Assembly (NCBI GenBank): GCA_963798275.1 | Contig: CAWCTB010000053.1 | Span: forward strand, 65,219 to 129,218 | DNA length: 64,000 nucleotides | Source: CAWCTB01 sp963798275 | Lineage (GTDB): Bacteria > Acidobacteriota > Terriglobia > Terriglobales > Acidobacteriaceae | Reading direction: 5' to 3' | In this document: positions 63,453 through 64,000 of the stretch, one piece after another | Layout of the letters: every line of letters starts with the position of its first letter | Numbering within the stretch: position 1 is the first letter of the stretch | Program-made: the position numbers and the translations under genes | The notes under the pieces: model-generated | The model's database searches: none | The model's input: the letters and a program-made list of their open reading frames with translations, nothing else | What the model was told of the DNA's origin: nothing

Positions 63453-63650
63453 CCGCCCTGCGGCTCGGTAAAGAGCTTCCTCGCGGCGCGAGGAGTCGAA
63501 TTCGAAGAACGCGACGTGCGCTCCGGTTACAGCGTGGTTCGCGAATTGGTGGAGACCTACAAGAGCCGCTCCACCCCAACCGTGGTTATTGGGGAAGAAG
63601 TCCTGATCGGGTTTCAACCTGAACGCATCGCACAGCTTCTCGCCGAGTAG
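63411..63650 (+). CDS. Glutaredoxin with in-frame TGA at the active site: candidate selenoprotein (U-P-P-C)
   Basis: 79 residues from ATG 63411 to TAG 63648-63650 if the TGA at 63450-63452 is read as selenocysteine. MVRPKVVVFTQPG-U-PPCGSVKSFL, then AARGVEFEERDVRSGYSVVRELVETYKSRSTPTVVIGEEVLIGFQPERIAQLLAE. All glutaredoxin hallmarks are present: beta-1 VVVFTQPG, the C-x-x-C position (U14, C17), VKSFLAARGVEFEERDV, the cis-Pro strand STPTVVIG and IGFQPERIAQLL. It resembles the short NrdH/YruB-like group. Both sides of the TGA are in the same frame, so an indel cannot create it; a base substitution TGC to TGA could. A hairpin of bacterial SECIS form follows. Without Sec decoding the product would be a useless 13-residue peptide. 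Confidence 0.7.
63477..63495 (+). promoter_or_regulatory. SECIS-like hairpin after the glutaredoxin TGA
   Basis: CCTCGC-GGC-GCGAGG (63479-63493) is a 6-bp perfect stem with a three-base loop starting GG, extended by T-A and T-G pairs to 63477/63495. The loop starts 33 nt past the last base of the TGA. Bacterial SECIS elements have a short apical loop with a G in its first two positions, about 16-37 nt from the UGA; this fits. The stem also encodes protein (LAARG). Confidence 0.5.
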
Positions 63651-63660
63651 AGTTCACCCC

Positions 63661-64000
63661 GTCCGCGGCTACCTGTTCATTGCCGCGGCAACGTTTTTTT
63701 GGGGATTGTCGGCCGCCATGGGACGCGCCGTGTTTACCCATCGGGTTCACGTCGGCGGGCAAGACCTTGGCGCCATCGACCCGCTGATCCTGGCGCAAAG
63801 CCGCACCACCATCTCGCTGCTGATTCTGGCTCCCATCCTGCTGGCGGTACGGCGCTCCCTGCTGCGAGTTCAGGGTAAACATGTTGCGCAATTCTTTGTG
63901 CTGGGAATCCTGGGGCTGGCGGCGTCCAATTACTTCTACTACCTGGCCATACAGAAAACCACGGTGGCGACGGCGATTGTCCTGCAATACGTCGCGCCGG
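63661..64000 (+). CDS. EamA/DMT-family transporter, N-terminal part (cut by the window edge)
   Basis: The frame is open to the right edge: RGYLFIAAATFFWGLSAAMGRAVFTHRVHVGGQDLGAIDPLILAQSRTTISLLILAPILLAVRRSLLRVQGKHVAQFFVLGILGLAASNYFYYLAIQKTTVATAIVLQYVAP. FFWG at the end of helix 1, the R-T/S-x-x-S-x-L-L in helix 2 and the YLAIQKTTVATAIVLQYVAP repeat end are typical of the drug/metabolite transporter superfamily (10 helices, inner membrane, metabolite export). The start is uncertain: no ATG or GTG lies in frame between the glutaredoxin stop and the first conserved codons, and the next ATG is 63718. An indel near the start is likely. Confidence 0.78.

Overview
The window looks like chromosomal DNA of an acidobacterium (Acidobacteriota, Terriglobia/Koribacter-like). 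This is inferred from family content and not from a marker gene. The supporting content is an 'ADOP'-type FtsX/MacB permease, a carboxypeptidase-regulatory-domain TonB receptor, CRTAC1 (FG-GAP/ASPIC) and HzsA-like proteins, winged-helix/TPR and winged-helix/hydrolase fusions, an mddA-type methyltransferase, and very many short palindromes of the GGCTAAAGCC / GGCCTGAAGGCC type in every gap.

Layout. 0-4.8 kb (minus): an operon of DAHP synthase, an HzsA-like c-heme protein, a CRTAC1 protein and a YVTN propeller that runs off the left edge. 5.3-8.6 kb: VKOR, a Cys/His-rich secreted mini-protein and a TonB receptor. 9-14.2 kb: ADOP permease, then a Co/Ni ECF transporter (CbiO plus a fused CbiM-N-Q). 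14.3-18 kb: tryptophanase-type lyase divergent from mddA, a DUF4395 protein and a PNPOx-like protein. 18-22 kb: a winged-helix/hydrolase fusion, an IS5-family remnant and a zinc-finger protein. 22-33 kb (minus): alcohol dehydrogenase, dxs, a secreted protein and a TolC-MFP-RND efflux operon. 33-43.6 kb: secreted proteins, a CsoR/RcnR-type repressor with its operator, a degenerate receiver protein, UDP-sugar dehydrogenase and a large membrane-anchored protein. 43.6-52 kb: an insertion-sequence-rich stretch (IS5/IS1182-like, ISL3 fragment, IS110) containing two small Cys-rich proteins that share an N-terminal motif. 53-57 kb: groES-groEL under a perfect CIRCE element and an M48 protease. 57.8-64 kb: an ABC-2 exporter, a lipocalin-like secreted protein, an aminotransferase, a polyprenol-phosphate-type glycosyltransferase, a glutaredoxin and an EamA transporter cut by the right edge.

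Three points matter most. (1) The glutaredoxin at 63411-63650 has an in-frame TGA exactly where the first active-site cysteine should be (U-P-P-C), followed by a hairpin of bacterial SECIS type. It is a candidate selenoprotein that ordinary gene calling would miss. (2) About 155-bp non-autonomous elements carry terminal inverted repeats matching those of the IS5-like element in the same window, so a MITE family with a plausible helper is visible. (3) Roughly thirty otherwise conserved genes or gene segments are interrupted by single-base indels, mostly one extra base. This looks like uncorrected long-read error and not pseudogenisation. I annotate such loci as single genes and note where each frame breaks.
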